Below are positions 1 to 13,026 of a DNA stretch of 64,000 nt, piece after piece (within the stretch, counting starts at the first letter, position 1; every line of letters begins with the position of its first letter). A program made the translations under genes and the position numbers. The notes beneath the pieces are model-generated. The model was not told the origin of the DNA, did not search any database, and worked only from the letters and a program-made list of their open reading frames with translations. The stretch is from Lycium barbarum (Eukaryota > Streptophyta > Magnoliopsida > Solanales > Solanaceae): assembly GCF_019175385.1 (NCBI RefSeq), contig NC_083344.1, positions 64,604,782 to 64,668,781 of the forward strand. Direction: 5' to 3'.

Positions 1-1
1 A

Positions 2-3000
2 CTTCAGGCTTACGCGCTGGGTATGGAGGACCGTCACAGGTCTGATTATTCCAGCAGAGATCGGGACAGAAGGCCGCCCAAGAGGGCTAGGTCCGCGGGA
101 TATTCTGGAGATTCTCGAGGCGGACAACCTCAGCAGCAGCAGACAGGCAGACATCTTCCTCCGTCCGGCAGGAGTACTCAGTCACGTGGCTGGAGATTTG
201 ATAGTGCAGGACCGTCTGGGGCTGGTCAGGGCTCCAGGGCGGCAGGTTCACAGGTGTCTAGAGGCCCCAGCCAGGCCAGACCACCCAGGCCCCGTTGTTC
301 TCATTGCGGGAAGTCTCATCCTGGGGAGTGCTATCGAGCCACTGGAGCTTGTTTTTCGTGCTGTGGTCAGGGCCATTTTATGCGAGATTGTCCGTTGGCT
401 AGCGGTTCTGGTAGTGTGGCTCAGCCGACAGGGTCAGCCGCCAGTTCATCATCTGCTCCATCTGTTGCACGCTCTGCAGGGCGAGGTGCGCCCACACCGG
501 CGGGACGCGGTCGAGGCCGCGGTGGTGTTTCAGGTTCTAGCGGTCCCTCGAACCGCATATACGCATTGGCCAGCTGCCAGGATCAGGAGGCTTCGCCGAA
601 TGTCGTCACAGGTACACTACTGGTTTTCTCCAGATCTGTATATGCATTGATTGACCCTGGTTCTACTTTATCATATATTTCCCCGCTCGTTGCTAGTAAA
701 ATTAGGATAGTGTCTGAGCCTATAGAGCCATTTCAGGTAGCCACGCCGGTTGGGGATTTTGTTGTAGCGAGGCAGATCTATAGGGATTGTTCTGTGACTA
801 TTTATGATCGTTGCACTAAAGCTGATTTGATAGAGTTAGACATGCTTGAGTTTGATGTCATTATGGGTATGGACTGGTTGTCTTCCTGTTATGCTAATGT
901 TGACTGCCAGGAAAAGGTAGTCCGTTTTCAGTTTCCAGGGGAACCAGTTATAGAGTGGTTCGGATCTACAGCATCGCCGAGGGGTAAGTTTAATTCATAC
1001 CTCAAGGCTAAGAAGATGATCCAGAAGGGTTATATCTATCATTTGGTTCGTGTGCACGATACTGCAGCTGAGACACCTATCCTTCAGTCTGTTCCGGTCT
1101 TTAATGAATTCCCAGATGTATTTTCTGACGAGCTTCCTGGCCTTCCGCCTGAGCGGGAGATTGATTTTACTATAGAGTTGATGCCGGATACGCAGCCTAT
1201 ATCTATTCCTCTGTACAGAATGGCACCGGCTGAGTTGAAGGAGTTGAAGGAGCAGCTGAAAGATTAGTTGGATAAGGGCTTTATTAGACCCAGCACATCA
1301 CCCTGGGGAGCGCCGGTATTATTTGTGAGAAATAAAGATGGGTCACTGCGCATGTGTATCGATTACCGGCAATTAAATAAGGTGGCTATAAAGAATAAAT
1401 ATCCCCTCCCCCGGATTGATGACTTGTTTGATCAGCTGCAGGGTGCTAAGTATTTTTCGAAGGTAGATCTGCGCTCAGGTTATCATCAGGTGCGAGTGCG
1501 GGAGTCAGATATCCCGAAGACTGCTTTCAGGACCCGGTACGGGCATTATGAGTTCAGAGTTATGTCTTTCGGGCTGACTAATGCTCCAGCGGTATTTATG
1601 GATCTGATGAATCGGGTATTTCGGCCTTTTCTGGATATGTTCGTTATTGTGTTTATTGATGACATTCTGATTTACTCGCGATCAGCCGAGGAGCATTCAG
1701 ATCATTTGAGGACGGTGCTTGGTATTCTCCGTCAACAGAAGTTATACGCTAAATTCTCCAAATGTGAATTCTGATTAACTTCTGTGGCATTCTTGGGCCA
1801 TATTGTCGGCGCAGATGGTATTCGGGTCGATACGCAGAAGATTGAGGCTGTACAGAACTGGCCCAGGCCTACTACACCGACAGAGGTGCGCAGTTTTCTG
1901 GGATTAGCCGGATATTATCGCAGGTTCGTGGAGGACTTTTCTTCTATTGCAGCACCACTGACGAAGCTTACTCAGAAAGCAGCGAAATTTCTGTGGACCG
2001 ATGCCTGCGAGCGCAGCTTCCAGATGTTGAAAGAAAGGTTAGTTTCAGCACCAGTTTTGACTCTTCCAGAGGGATCAGATGGGTATGTGGTCTATTGTGA
2101 CGCCTCTGGTATTGGGATAGGTTGTGTGTTGATGCAGCACGGTCGAGTCATAGCCTATGCTTCCTTGCAGCTCAGACCGCACGAGAAGAATTATCCCACT
2201 CATGATCTTGAGTTGGCCGCAGTGATTCATGCTTTGAAGATTTGGCGGCATTATTTATATGGGGTCCATGTCGATATTTATACGGACCATAAGAGTCTCC
2301 AGTACATCTTTAAGCAGAAATAATTGAATTTGCGGCAGCGGAGATGGCTGGAGCTACTGAAGGATTATGACGTTGATATTCTGTACCATCCTGGGAAAGC
2401 CAATGTGGTAGCGGATGCACTTAGCCGCAAGTCTATGGGCAGCTTGGCTGATGTACCATCTGGTAAGAAAGATTTGGTTCGTGATATTCATCAGCTGGCC
2501 AGCCTTGGAGTTCGTTTGGCCGATTCTGGAGATTCTGGGATTTCTGTTCGTGCAGTTGCTGAATCATCTATTATGGCAGAGGTAAAGCAGCGTCAGTTCG
2601 AAGATCCTATTCTGGTTCAGTACAGAGATGTGGCCCTTAGTAAAGCAAAGACTCCGTTTGAAATTTCGCCTGAAGGGGTATTATTATATGACGGCAGACT
2701 CTGTGTACCGGGCGTTGCAGGCTTACGGCGGCAGATTATGGGCGAGGCGCATAATGCACGGTATTCTGTTCATCCTGGTTCCACTAAAATGTATCATGAT
2801 CTCAGGTGTTTGTATTGGTGGGACGGTATGAAGAAAGATATTGCCGAGTTCGTTAGTCAGTGCCCGAATTGTCAGCAAGTTAAAATCGAACACCAGAAGC
2901 CCGGTGGGTTATTACAGGAGATGGAAATTCCAGCCTGGAAATGGGAGATGATTAATATGGATTTCGTTGTTGGGTTACCGCGCACTCCACGCAGGTATGG

Positions 3001-4038
3001 TTCTATTTGGGTTATTGTTGACAGATTGACGAAATCAGCCCACTTTCTCCCAGTCCGGACTACGTATTCGGCTGAGGACTATGCTAGATTGTATATCAGA
3101 GAGATAGTCAGACTTCACGGAGTCCCTATATCTATTATTACCGAACGAGGTGCCCAGTTTACGACAAATTTCTAGAGGTCATTTCAGGAGGGATTGGGGA
3201 CTCAGGTGAGCCTCAGTACAGCTTTTCATCCTCAGTCCGACGGGCAGGCCGAGCGCACTATTCAGACGCTGGAAGATATGTTACGGGCCTGCGTTATTGA
3301 TTTCAGGGGCAGCTGGGATGATCATTTGCCTCTTATTGAGTTTGCCTATAATAACAGTTATCACTCCAGCATTCAGATGGCACCGTATGAAGCCCTTTAT
3401 GGCAGAAAATGCAGATCTCCTATTGGTTGGTTCGACGTGGGCGAGACTAAGTTAATCGGGCCAGATGTGATCCAGGAAGCAGTAGATAAGGTAAAGCTTA
3501 TTCGGGAGCGATTATTGGCTGCAGAGAGTCGGCAGAAAGCATATGCAGACAGACGACGTCGACCACTAGAGTTCCAGATTGGCGACTGGTATTTCTGAAG
3601 GTGTCGCCTATGAAGGGTGTTATGAGATTCGGTAAAAAGGGTAAGTTAAGCCCGCGGTATATCGGGCCGTATCAGATCATTCGGAAGATAGGCGAGGTCG
3701 CCTATGAGCTAGACTTACCATCCGATTTGGAGGCCGTACACCCGGTATTTCATGTGTCTATGCTGCGAAAATGTATTGGTGATCCTTCCAGGATACTCCC
3801 AGTTGATGATATTCAGGTAACAGAGCATTTATCTTATGAAGAGCAGCCTGTAACTATTCTGGATCGGCAGGTCAGGAGACTACGCACTAAGGAAGTGCCT
3901 TCTGTTAAAGTCCTGTGGCGCAACAACAATCGGGAAGAGATGACTTCGGAGGCGGAGGACGAGATGAAGAAGAAATACCCCCACTTGTTTCCTGTACCCA
4001 CAGGTAATTTAAACCTTCAAATTTGTTGTATTGATTGA
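2..4038 (+). pseudogene. gag-pol: gag-pol polyprotein of A1, inactivated (5' truncated by window)
   Basis: The frame is open from base 2. Visible parts in order: Arg/Gln-rich end of gag; CCHC zinc knuckle [14 protein letters not shown] (about 350-391); aspartic protease motif with DPGST (about 650); reverse transcriptase with FIDDI (about 1650-1665); RNase H with YCDASG (about 2095-2112) and YTDHKSLQ; integrase HHCC region (about 2750-2880) and core; C-terminal chromodomain (about 3790-3990). It is broken by in-frame stops at 1265-1267 (TAG), 1772-1774 (TGA), 2321-2323 (TAA) and 3173-3175 (TAG). There is also a one-base loss near 3588, after which the frame changes to that of 3601-4038. The second catalytic Asp of the integrase DDE triad reads Glu (ITERGAQF, near 3140). 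In the intact relative A2 these regions form one frame, so A1 is a dead copy. Confidence 0.95.
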
Positions 4039-4100
4039 CGAATGAATTGTGTGTGCTAACTATAAAGGGAGACTCCCCCGTTATATTATAAGACTAATTT

Positions 4101-4142
4101 AACATTCGGGGACGAATGTTCTTAAGGGGGGGGGGGGGAGAA
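4101..4142 (+). promoter_or_regulatory. Pre-PPT hairpin and polypurine tract of A1
   Basis: An inverted repeat, aacattcg/cgaatgtt with a 4-nt loop, occupies 4101-4120. It is followed at 4124-4142 by a purine tract with a run of 13 G (4126-4138), which directly abuts the LTR start TGTTAT. The tract is the expected primer for plus-strand DNA synthesis. The hairpin recurs at the same place in A2, B, D and E. Confidence 0.85.
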
Positions 4143-7051
4143 TGTTATATCTCGTGTTTTCGCATAATTGAAAATCGTGAAAATAATTAAGACTTGTGGG
4201 TTACAAGGCAATAAATTGATTTTGGTTAATATGCCTATGTCGTTTGTGAAATTATTGGTGTAAATACATTGGGGAAGGCCGAGGGTAAATTTGGAATTTC
4301 AGAAATTAGTTTCGGGAATTTGCAAAACGGGATTTCAACAAATTGGGCCAAGAAAAATTGAACAAAAGTTTAGGCCCAAGTCCTTGGGGTGGCCGGCCAA
4401 GAGGCCTAGGCCCAAGCCCCTTTAATGGTCATGTGAGTTCCATGTGCCCACTAATTGACCAAGTATTTATCCATGTATATCTATAGAAGAATGAAGAAGC
4501 AAGACAAAACCCAACTTTGAGCTTATACTCCCTCTCTCGGCCGAACCCCTACTTAGAGAAAGAAAATTTTTTGCAAGCTTGTTTCCAATCTTAAAAATCT
4601 TGTTCTTCTTGTATTGTAGTAAGTTCAAGACGCGCTCCGACGGGATACAATTAGTTTAGCGAGAGAGCGACGTTTGCGGCAAGTCGGAACTTCAAGAAAA
4701 AGGTAAGATTTCTATGTTTTTATGTTATGGAATGGATATATATGCTATAGTGATTAGAGTGGCATGAAGATTTTGGAATTGTGTTGTGGTTGAGCATGGC
4801 CGTGTGTGTGTGTGAAGGGTGTGTTTGGCCGTGAGCCATGTTGGTGTGGAAGGGGAGTGAATTGGATTTTGTTTAGTTGTTAGTTGCCTCGTTGTGACCT
4901 TTATAACGTAAATGAATGTTTAACGAATTGAGTTGGTGTTGAAAATGATTACGGATTATTATGGGAAAGTATATAATTTCGGTATATTTGTGTATATCGT
5001 TGTATAATTATGATATTAAAACTTCAAATGTGACTTATGGTTGTTGCGAATGAAGTTGGAATGAAACAATGCGAGTTAGTACGTTCGTCGTAAGTGTTGA
5101 TGTTTAGGATGAAATATGGAAAGTAAGGAACTTCTTGAAATAATGTATAGTGTTTGGAACATAATTGGGATGTGATTGAATAATCTTGAATGATTGAATG
5201 AATACAATAATGTGGACATAAGTTTGGAATTGTGAAGTTTGAATGAAAGTTGCCAACTTTTATAGTAAAGAAGAATATTGAAGTTAGAATGATTTAGTTG
5301 TGGTTTATGTTGTTTGTGACGTTTGGGTTGTTGTTGTTGATGTTTATTGAGCCGAGCTAAGTCTCGGGGGTGTTAGATATATAGGGGAAATGCTGCCGAA
5401 ATTTCGGTAGACAAAAATGAAGTTAATGGAATTTTTAAGCTTAAGAATCTCTAATAGGTAACTTTGACCATTTGCAGATTCTGGACGAAACGGGATTTGA
5501 TTTTGGGGTGAGCATAAGACGTTTCTAAGGTATGTAAAGCTTCCCACTCCTTCGTTTGGCATGTCTTAGAATGTTAGGTTGATATCGGAACCCCCGGAGT
5601 AATTCTGCTCCTTGAAATCCGATCTATAGAACGGCTACTATTCATTCAATCCGATTGAAGCCCTATGACCTTATTTTAGCTAGAAAGCAACCTTTCGTCC
5701 GAAACTTATGCAAATGCAATCGGATTACTTTGAAATCTTTATGTATGATCTTATAGACCCGAAATGTTCATAAATTATGTTCGCCACCTCAACTTGACCC
5801 GAGGTGGGCCCGCTAACCCCGAGATGCCTTATTTGTCCTACTAGGCTCTCTCTTTGGATAAGCTTCGACAAAGAATCTTCGATTTTGAAATTGTCCTCTA
5901 TGAAATAATGTTCGGAACACTATGATGTAACAAACTATGTTTTGAGCCATACATACCACTTTGGAAACATTTTGTGAAATGAACTTTCGTACCAACTAAT
6001 TATTTGACTATTTTGGTTAATGAACTGACTTATGAAGTAATCAAGTTTTGAAAGGCTATTTTGATATACAAATTGCATTATTTGCTCACGACTCCGCTCG
6101 TGCCTTATTATGATTTCGTTCACCGGTTCCCGGGCCGGTTATGATTCGTGCGCTCTATGATGATTCGGCCGTATGCTGTGTTACGGTTCCCCGAGGCCTC
6201 GCCATAGGGCCGGGTTCCGTTTGGAGTTATGCTGTGATATGGCTGTGATGTGATACGCTCATATCTGTGTTGTCGGGGATTTACGGAGATTTGAACCTTC
6301 TGGTGTTATGCTGTGTGTGGCACCAGCGTCGGAGTGGTGACCACGTTCCTGAGCTTTGCATGATTTTGTTTGCATTATGTATATATGTTTTTGATAAACA
6401 TTTGATATACTGTTCGGCATTTCTCTCTTTTGTATTCTGTTTGCTTTCAGTTGTGGCCTATATTTTTGTACTCCATGCTTTACATACTCAGTACATCTTT
6501 CGTACTGACCCCCTTTCTTCGGGGGGCTGCGTTTCATGCCCGCAGGTACAGACGCCGGTGATTCACCACTGTAGGCTCCACTTCTGCTATTTCGGAGTAC
6601 TCCTTTGATTCGGAGTCCACTTTTGATATATATATCTTTCGCCATGTATATATTCTGCATATCTGACTATTTGGTTACGGCGGGGCCCTGTCCCGTCATA
6701 TGATTTTGTCGGTCAGCTTAGAGGTCGGTGGACATGTCTATGGGTTATGGTCAGTCTGTATGCTTATGTGTATATGTTGTTTGGGCGATCCCATACGCCC
6801 AGGTGGCCGGTTCGCATATGTTTATACGTTGCCTTGTTAGCCCTGTGTGGCCTTTGCTGGTGTTTGCTGTGTGCAGGATCATTCTGGATAGTCCGAAAAA
6901 CAAAGGAGACTCTGCCGAAATTTTTCGGGAAATTGTCTAAATTTGGAATATAGCCTTGTCGGCTTCTGCTATACATTTGAATACGTTTGATAGATGGGTT
7001 TGGGTGCCCAGATCGGGCACTAGTCACGGCCTACGGGGTTGGGTCGTGACA
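4143..7051 (+). repeat. 3' LTR of A1 (2,909 bp)
   Basis: It starts TGTTATATCTCG and ends GGGTTGGGTCGTGACA, with TG...CA termini. The start matches the A2 LTR (TGTTATATCCCG), and the last 60 bases match the A2 and B LTR ends. Inside are GGCCCAAG-type words at about 4340-4425, a GC-rich hairpin-prone stretch at about 6120-6215, and the dyad cagtacatctttcgtactg at 6489-6507. Short ORFs within it are chance frames. Confidence 0.92.
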
Positions 7052-7237
7052 CATAAACTGAGGACGAAAGAGATAGCGTCAGTAAAGGATCAATGGATGA
7101 ACCGTCCTGTTGAGGAAGCTACTTGGGAGACTGAATCCGATATGCGAAAGAATTATCCCCAGCTTTTCATTGAGCCAGGTACCTTTCCCTTTGTTTCCTT
7201 CCTTCGTCTGTTTTGGGACGAACAATTGTTTAATTGA
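7052..7237 (+). pseudogene. C-terminal chromodomain remnant of element C1 pol
   Basis: The frame encodes a chromodomain tail (KEIASVKDQW, EEATWETESDM, YPQLF) and ends at a stop just before an LTR start. The N-terminal remainder of C1 was separated by the A1 insertion and lies outside the window. The same motif series occurs in C2 at 40190-40374, so C1 and C2 are related chromovirus families distinct from A. Confidence 0.85.
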
Positions 7238-7244
7238 CATCTGA

Positions 7245-8833
7245 TGTAACGATCCGCTAGGTTGTTATGGGGGGTGACATCGAAAACTAGACCTTCGTTG
7301 GGAAATCCGAGGACGAGGGTGAGTCTGCAGCGTATTTTTATGTATATGTGCATGTTTTTATTACGTTTGTAGGGCCTCGGATTGGTATTGGGATTTTTGG
7401 GTGAAAACTGGTGGAAACACCCGAGCTACTGATCAAAATAGACTGCTGCAGCGGTTGGGGGACCGCTGTAGCGGAGCAAGGCTCAACGTCGCGGGGGTTA
7501 GGGAATAAATGAGGTCCGCCATAGTGGGAGGGTTCCAGCTATTGATAGACCGCTGCAGCGGTCAACGGGAGGCAGAGTCATCGTTTTATATTCTTTATTC
7601 CGATCCCATTCCCCCACACAACTCCAAAACAGTTTTCAAGAACTCCTATGGCGAAATTCTAAGGCTAGGGCTGAAACACTCTTGAAAGGTAAGTCCCAAC
7701 CCTTCACTTTTTTCATTCCATCATATTGTTAGGTTTCATGATTAGTAAAGGGGCTCTAATAGTGAATGAAAGGATATAACCCTAGAAGTTGCAAACCCTT
7801 GAATAAATGAATGGGTTATTGATTTTAATGTTGTTTTAGGAGTGTATATTGTAACTTCTTAGGATGAAAACTTGATTAGTAATGATGAGAATGATGTATT
7901 GAGACTTAGGGTTTCATAAAGATGGTAGCTTTAGCATAAAAACTGCTTATGAAGGGGTTGAATTGATTAGGAAACCCATGAATGGGAATGGTATGATGGT
8001 TGGGGTTGATTGTATGATGAATTCACACTTAGTGATAGTTCACCCACCTAAAAAAGGGTAGAAGTACTTGGTTTCCCTTCCCTAATTGTTGTTTGTTGAG
8101 TAGATGACCCATTACTCACGTTGCCTTATGATTTCTAGACTTTGAACGTTCTGAAGCTTTGTGAAAGGGGAAAGCTATTGCAGAGTGATTGCAGTGTCCC
8201 AGTTCGTCGTTGAGGCAGGTTATGGTCTACTTGAGTTATACTTTGATTAATTGATTGTATATGTTATGAAATTGATAGGAAAAGCATGATTCACGTTTCA
8301 GACATAAAGTGTGGTTGAGAATTCCTAAGATTGATATTGATTGATTGATTATGTGATTATTATTTTTTTATGATAAAGAAGGAGTTAATGAATACTCTTC
8401 TTGTTGACTTGGAGTAATCCCTTGTTCATGCTATTGATGAAATGATTCTTGAGTCTTGATATGGCTTGTGGCATGGTGACTTATGTTCCTTAATATTTAT
8501 TCATTGATTGTTCACATTCCTTAATTGATTGTGGAACGGAAATACAATAAGATGAAAAAGATAATATAAATATGAAAAGGCACAATTGACAGGGGTGAGG
8601 ATGTGGCCTAGTTAGGGGCTCGTGATCTGAGGTCAGTTCCGGAGCGAGTGGTACCTAGACAACATGGGTCCCCAGCAGGTCTTGACTATTTTGGGAAAAC
8701 AATACCATTTATCATGTGTGTACATGGTTGAGATACTTTGATTATTTATTGCATTGCATCAGACTCCTGGCTACTTGGGCAAACATTACCATTTAGTATG
8801 TGGGTACGGATAGGTAACAGAGTTGAGATTATT
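7245..8833 (+). repeat. 3' LTR of C1, segment 1 of 3
   Basis: The LTR begins TGTAACGATCCGCT, eight bases after the pol stop. It resembles the C2 LTR that begins TGTAACGACCTG at 40417. A cluster of GCGG-type palindromic words lies at 7440-7563, including the perfect 16-bp palindrome gaccgctgcagcggtc at 7548-7563. A TATA-like stretch (ttttata) follows near 7584. The segment stops where element B is inserted. TTATT at 8829-8833 is the left target-site copy. Confidence 0.8.
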
Positions 8834-11800
8834 TGTCACGATCCAACCCCGTAGGCCGTGACTAGTACCCGATCTGGGCACCCAAACACATATATCCAAT
8901 GCTATCTCAACTGTTATCAAACGCATTCAAGTATAAAGCAGAAGCCGTCAAGGCTATATTTCAAATTTAGATAATTTCCAGAAAAATTTTGGCAGAGTTT
9001 CCTTTGTTTTACAGACTATCCAAAATAACCCTGCGCACAGAAAATACCAACAAAGGCCACACCGGCCAACAAAGCAACATATAAACGTATGCGGACCGGC
9101 CGCCGCGGCGAATGGGGTCGCCCCAAACACAACATATACACACATCCGTACAGAAAGACCCTAACCCACAAACATATCTACAGGCCTCTAACAGACATAC
9201 AGAGTCATATGACGGGACAAGGCCCCGCCGTACCCGGAGTTGCCATACATACAGAATATACAGAAGACAGAAGATATATACCAAAAGTACACGCTCCGAA
9301 TCAAAGGAGCTCTCCAAAATAGCAGAATCTGAGCCCTAGACTGGCGGCGTGTCTCCAAGTGCGTCTGTACCTGCGGGCATGTAGCGCAGCCCCCGAAGAA
9401 CCGGGGGTCAGTACGAAAAATGTACCGAGTATGTAAAGCAGAAACATAACAAACATAATCATAGTCTGAACCGGAAGTACAGAAATATACCAAACGGAAT
9501 CGTAATCCAACGAACAGACAGAGATATACCGGACAGAGTCGTAGTCCAGGCAGACAGACGGAAGGATACCGGACAGAATCATAATCCATACGGACAGACA
9601 GAATCAGAATCCAATCAGACAGACAGAATAGTAATAGGGCACAAGAACGTGGTCGCCACTCCTGCCTTTGGCGCCACAACATATCATATTTCAGAAGATT
9701 TCACATCTTCGAACATATCCGTCACATAACACATCATATCATAACCACGGTAACCCCGGGGACAGATCACACGCCGGGAAACCGGACACATCATACTTCG
9801 TAACCTATACACGGTAACCGGGGCGACATATACCACAGTACCCCAGAACCGGACACATCATACTTCGGAATTCATACGTGGGACCTGGCCCCCGACAAGG
9901 GACTCGGCGGCCCATCCGCACGATATAAACCGGCCCGGGATCCGGTGAAAGGAATCATAGCACATGTACGAACTGATTAATGAGAAACCATATACATACG
10001 GATCATTATACAGCCCCAATCAAACTGAAGTAGGCCAAATGGCGAGTCAAATCAGGGTATTCAGATAGCGTTCATAATATGCGCCTATATCCTGCTTGGG
10101 AAGGCACGATGGATTATTACCAGAATCAAATTTTCAGATGTCAAAGCCATTTTGTAAAATTTATATAAAAAAAAATAGTCATATCATGATCAGAATAATA
10201 GTCCAGATGTTGCCTGTGAGAAACGGACAGAAATAAGGCAATTTAGGTCATATAAAGAGTGTCGGGGCCTTGTGGGCCCACCTCGGACCACCTTGAGGCG
10301 ACATACGTAAATTATTGATAATAGACCTTAAGAGGTCATCCATAATCATTTGGGAGTATTCCGACTTCGTTTAGGAAGGTTTCATACAAAAGTTCACTTT
10401 AGGGACAAATTATAAGAAGAGTGGTTCAGTCTCGCTGAAGGAATTGGAGCGGGTTTCCATCTCGGATTCCGGGGAACGAAGTCGTATTTAAGGCTCGCGG
10501 CCGAGCCTATTATGTTCAGAACATGCCTAAGAAGGAAGGGGTAGGCTTTACATACCTTGGTTGCGTCCTACGCTCGTCCAAACTCGATTCCTGTTTCGCT
10601 CAAAAACTGCAAATGGTCATGTTTACCAGTTACTATTCATGAGACTTAACATTTCTAACCTTAACCAATACTTGTCTATAAGAGTTTGGGCAGCACCTCC
10701 CCTATACATATAGCCTCCCCGAGATTCAACTCGGCTCCAAACAACCAACAACAACCCAACAACAATATCAACAACATCAACAGTTATCATAATTCATAAT
10801 ATACACAATTAGTCTACTTTACGACATAATACAACAACCCTCATTTCGACTTCACGCTCCTAAATCAATACCAACATTCTCTCATTTATTCTAATCAAAG
10901 TCATTACAATACCATTCGGAATCATATCATACCATTTTCACAAGATATACATAGGGTATACACCATATACAAGTTTCCTACCAAAAGCATAATTCGCTCA
11001 CAACTTCCAATCTTTTAGCAAACATGTTCATGATATACTTCTATCTTTCAACTTCATCAATGCCAACCATAATTTGCCTCTTACTACTTTCATTCCCACA
11101 TTTACATAAGTTACAATAAACTTGCATAATTTCCTACAACAACTTAACAACTATTCTTCCATGACAACAAGAACCATTATTCTTTCATTCACTTCACAAT
11201 AACACAATTAACATACTAGAGAAATTTAGTTCATATTCCATCCTACACATAGCACCACACGGCCATACCTTATAATTTCCAACTTTCACTAATTCATTCA
11301 ACTTTCATTTCTAATACAATTTCCACCATAACCACAACTAGATTACCACATGAATTCAAGTCATCATATACTTACAACACATACATGTACACGGCCAACA
11401 TGCATATACTTCTAACACACAAAATTTTCATGCTTTTCATTCATTTCCACACACTACATCATACATATACCTTCCACAACATAACAAAGGCATGAAATCC
11501 TTACCTTTCCTTCAAGTTCTTCACATGCCACTAGAGTTGTCCTCTTGCCAAAATAATTATACCAAGTTGTAGAGAATCTTGAGCTTGGTAATAATCTCAC
11601 AAGAAATGAATTTTTGAACCCAAGATTAGGCTCCAAGAATTTTTCTTTCTTTTCTTTCTCTCTAGGCCGTGACCTCTCTCTTTCTGTTTCTTGTTCTTTC
11701 TTGAATGTTCTAAGATATAGATGACTTATATAAGATAATTCATCACATGGAAATTAATTAATCCATGGGCTTGGATCAAGTGTACATGGCCGGTTGGGCC

Positions 11801-12038
11801 TCCCTTGCTTGGGCCTCATTTTCTAATTAATTTTTGAGCCCAATTGATGGCTTAATCTTGTAATTCATGAAGCAAGTTTCTAAAATTCCATTTTTGCCCT
11901 TGGCCTCCTTTCGTAATTCCACACCAATGTATTCATAGTCAACACATTCATACTAAGCAAAGTCCAAATTTGGCCTCATTCATTACGAATCAAAATTATT
12001 TCGCATTTTCCGAATATGCAAAAATGTCGGATGTAACA
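8834..12038 (-). repeat. 3' LTR of B (3,205 bp)
   Basis: On the minus strand it runs from TGTTACATCCGAC (at 12038) to GGTTGGATCGTGACA (at 8834). It contains a mini-repeat of cggacagaatcgtaatcc-like units at about 9440-9640, the dyad cagtacgaaaaatgtaccg at 9409-9427, and TGGGCC-type words near 11760-11850. The paired LTR is at 14930-18136. Confidence 0.95.
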
Positions 12039-12074
12039 TCCTCCCCCCCTTTAAAACATTCGTCCTCGAATGTT
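12039..12074 (-). promoter_or_regulatory. Polypurine tract and pre-PPT hairpin of B
   Basis: On the minus strand an inverted repeat, aacattcg/cgaatgtt with a 4-nt loop (12055-12074), precedes a purine tract with seven G (12039-12054) that abuts the 3' LTR. It is the same arrangement as in A1, A2, D and E, kept although B has lost all of pol. Confidence 0.87.
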
Positions 12075-13026
12075 AAATTGACCTCATGGGGCGTCTTACT
12101 ACTTCGGGAGGGTTATTTTTATAATCGTCCCTTGTTGACTTTCCAATATGGATTCTTTACCAAAATGATGGAGTAATTCTTCACCTTACTGACTCATATG
12201 CTTTTATAACATATCTTCTCCTATCCCACACAGTCACTGGGCCAAGAATTATATTCCAGTAGCAGATGAATGCTTTTCGCTCCTTCACAGACATTGTGTC
12301 CCTTCTTCCTTTCCTTCAAAGCTTTTCAGACATCATAATCAATATCACTTCTTGTTACACTCCTCGGTCCCTTACCACATTATCATATTCCCATATCATA
12401 CCAATCAGGTTCATAACTGGGATCGGACACGTAGAAGCGTATCGGACAGATTCGAAATCGGAGTCGAATGTACGGAACTATGGCGGACGGATTCGTAGTC
12501 AAACTCAGATATATGGGAGGGTATCAGACAGATCCGAGATCAGAGTCAGACGTACAGAGGTTTATCAGACAGATTTGTGATCAGAGTCGGACGTACAGAG
12601 GCATATCAGACAAAAACATGATCAGATTCAGAAGTACGAAAGCATAAGAGACAAATCCTCGTCCATATCAGGGGCGCAGAAGTATGACATACAGAATAAT
12701 AGTCAGAGTCAGACCACTTTCATTAATGCCTTCCGTATATTGCAGCATTTGTTGCTGGAACTTACTTCCTAGCTAGTTTGGTCACCAGGTGAGAATCGCA
12801 CACATATATACGCCCGCTACTATCTTACTTACAAATATTTCCGACTGTTGATCAACCTCGCCCCAAATTCCCGGGCGATATTGCGTTTTCTTCTTTTCAC
12901 CCATAGGTCTGCTTCGCTCTGCGCGACCCCTGTAAGGGTACTGACTACTCCATACATTTTCCTTTTCTTTAGGTTACTCCAGAGTTCCTATTTGTCTTTT
13001 ATAGCAATATCTATGAAAATTGGGTA
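12075..13026 (-). other. Non-coding interior of B in place of pol
   Basis: No frame here resembles retroelement pol. The stretch holds a short-unit minisatellite (12438-12655) and otherwise unrecognised AT-rich sequence. The short open frames show no motif. Confidence 0.6.
12438..12655. repeat. Degenerate tandem repeat, about 41-bp unit, in B
   Basis: Roughly five imperfect units carry the words atcagacagat, gatcagagtcgga and cgtacagagg. The best pair lies at about 12520-12601. The units resemble the cggacagaatcgtaatcc-type mini-repeat in the B LTRs (9440-9640), so LTR and interior share a repeat vocabulary. Confidence 0.7.

Larger units (their letters stand above)
1..7051 (+). mobile_element. 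Element A1: Ty3/gypsy chromovirus, 3' part
   Basis: The window opens inside gag. A degenerate gag-pol is followed by a 3' hairpin, a polypurine tract and a complete 3' LTR ending in TGACA. The 5' LTR lies to the left of the window. The first bases after the LTR (CATAA, 7052-7056) are the expected target-site duplication, which cannot be confirmed here. Beyond them the chromodomain frame of another element resumes, so A1 inserted into element C1. Domain order and the C-terminal chromodomain place it in the Tekay/Del-like chromoviruses. Its closest relative in the window is A2 (51636-64000). Confidence 0.93.

Noticed and set aside
9009..9317. 102-residue minus-strand ORF, also present at 15105-15413
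   Set aside because: It lies in the B LTRs and is duplicated only because the LTRs are repeats. No domain and no conservation beyond DNA identity.
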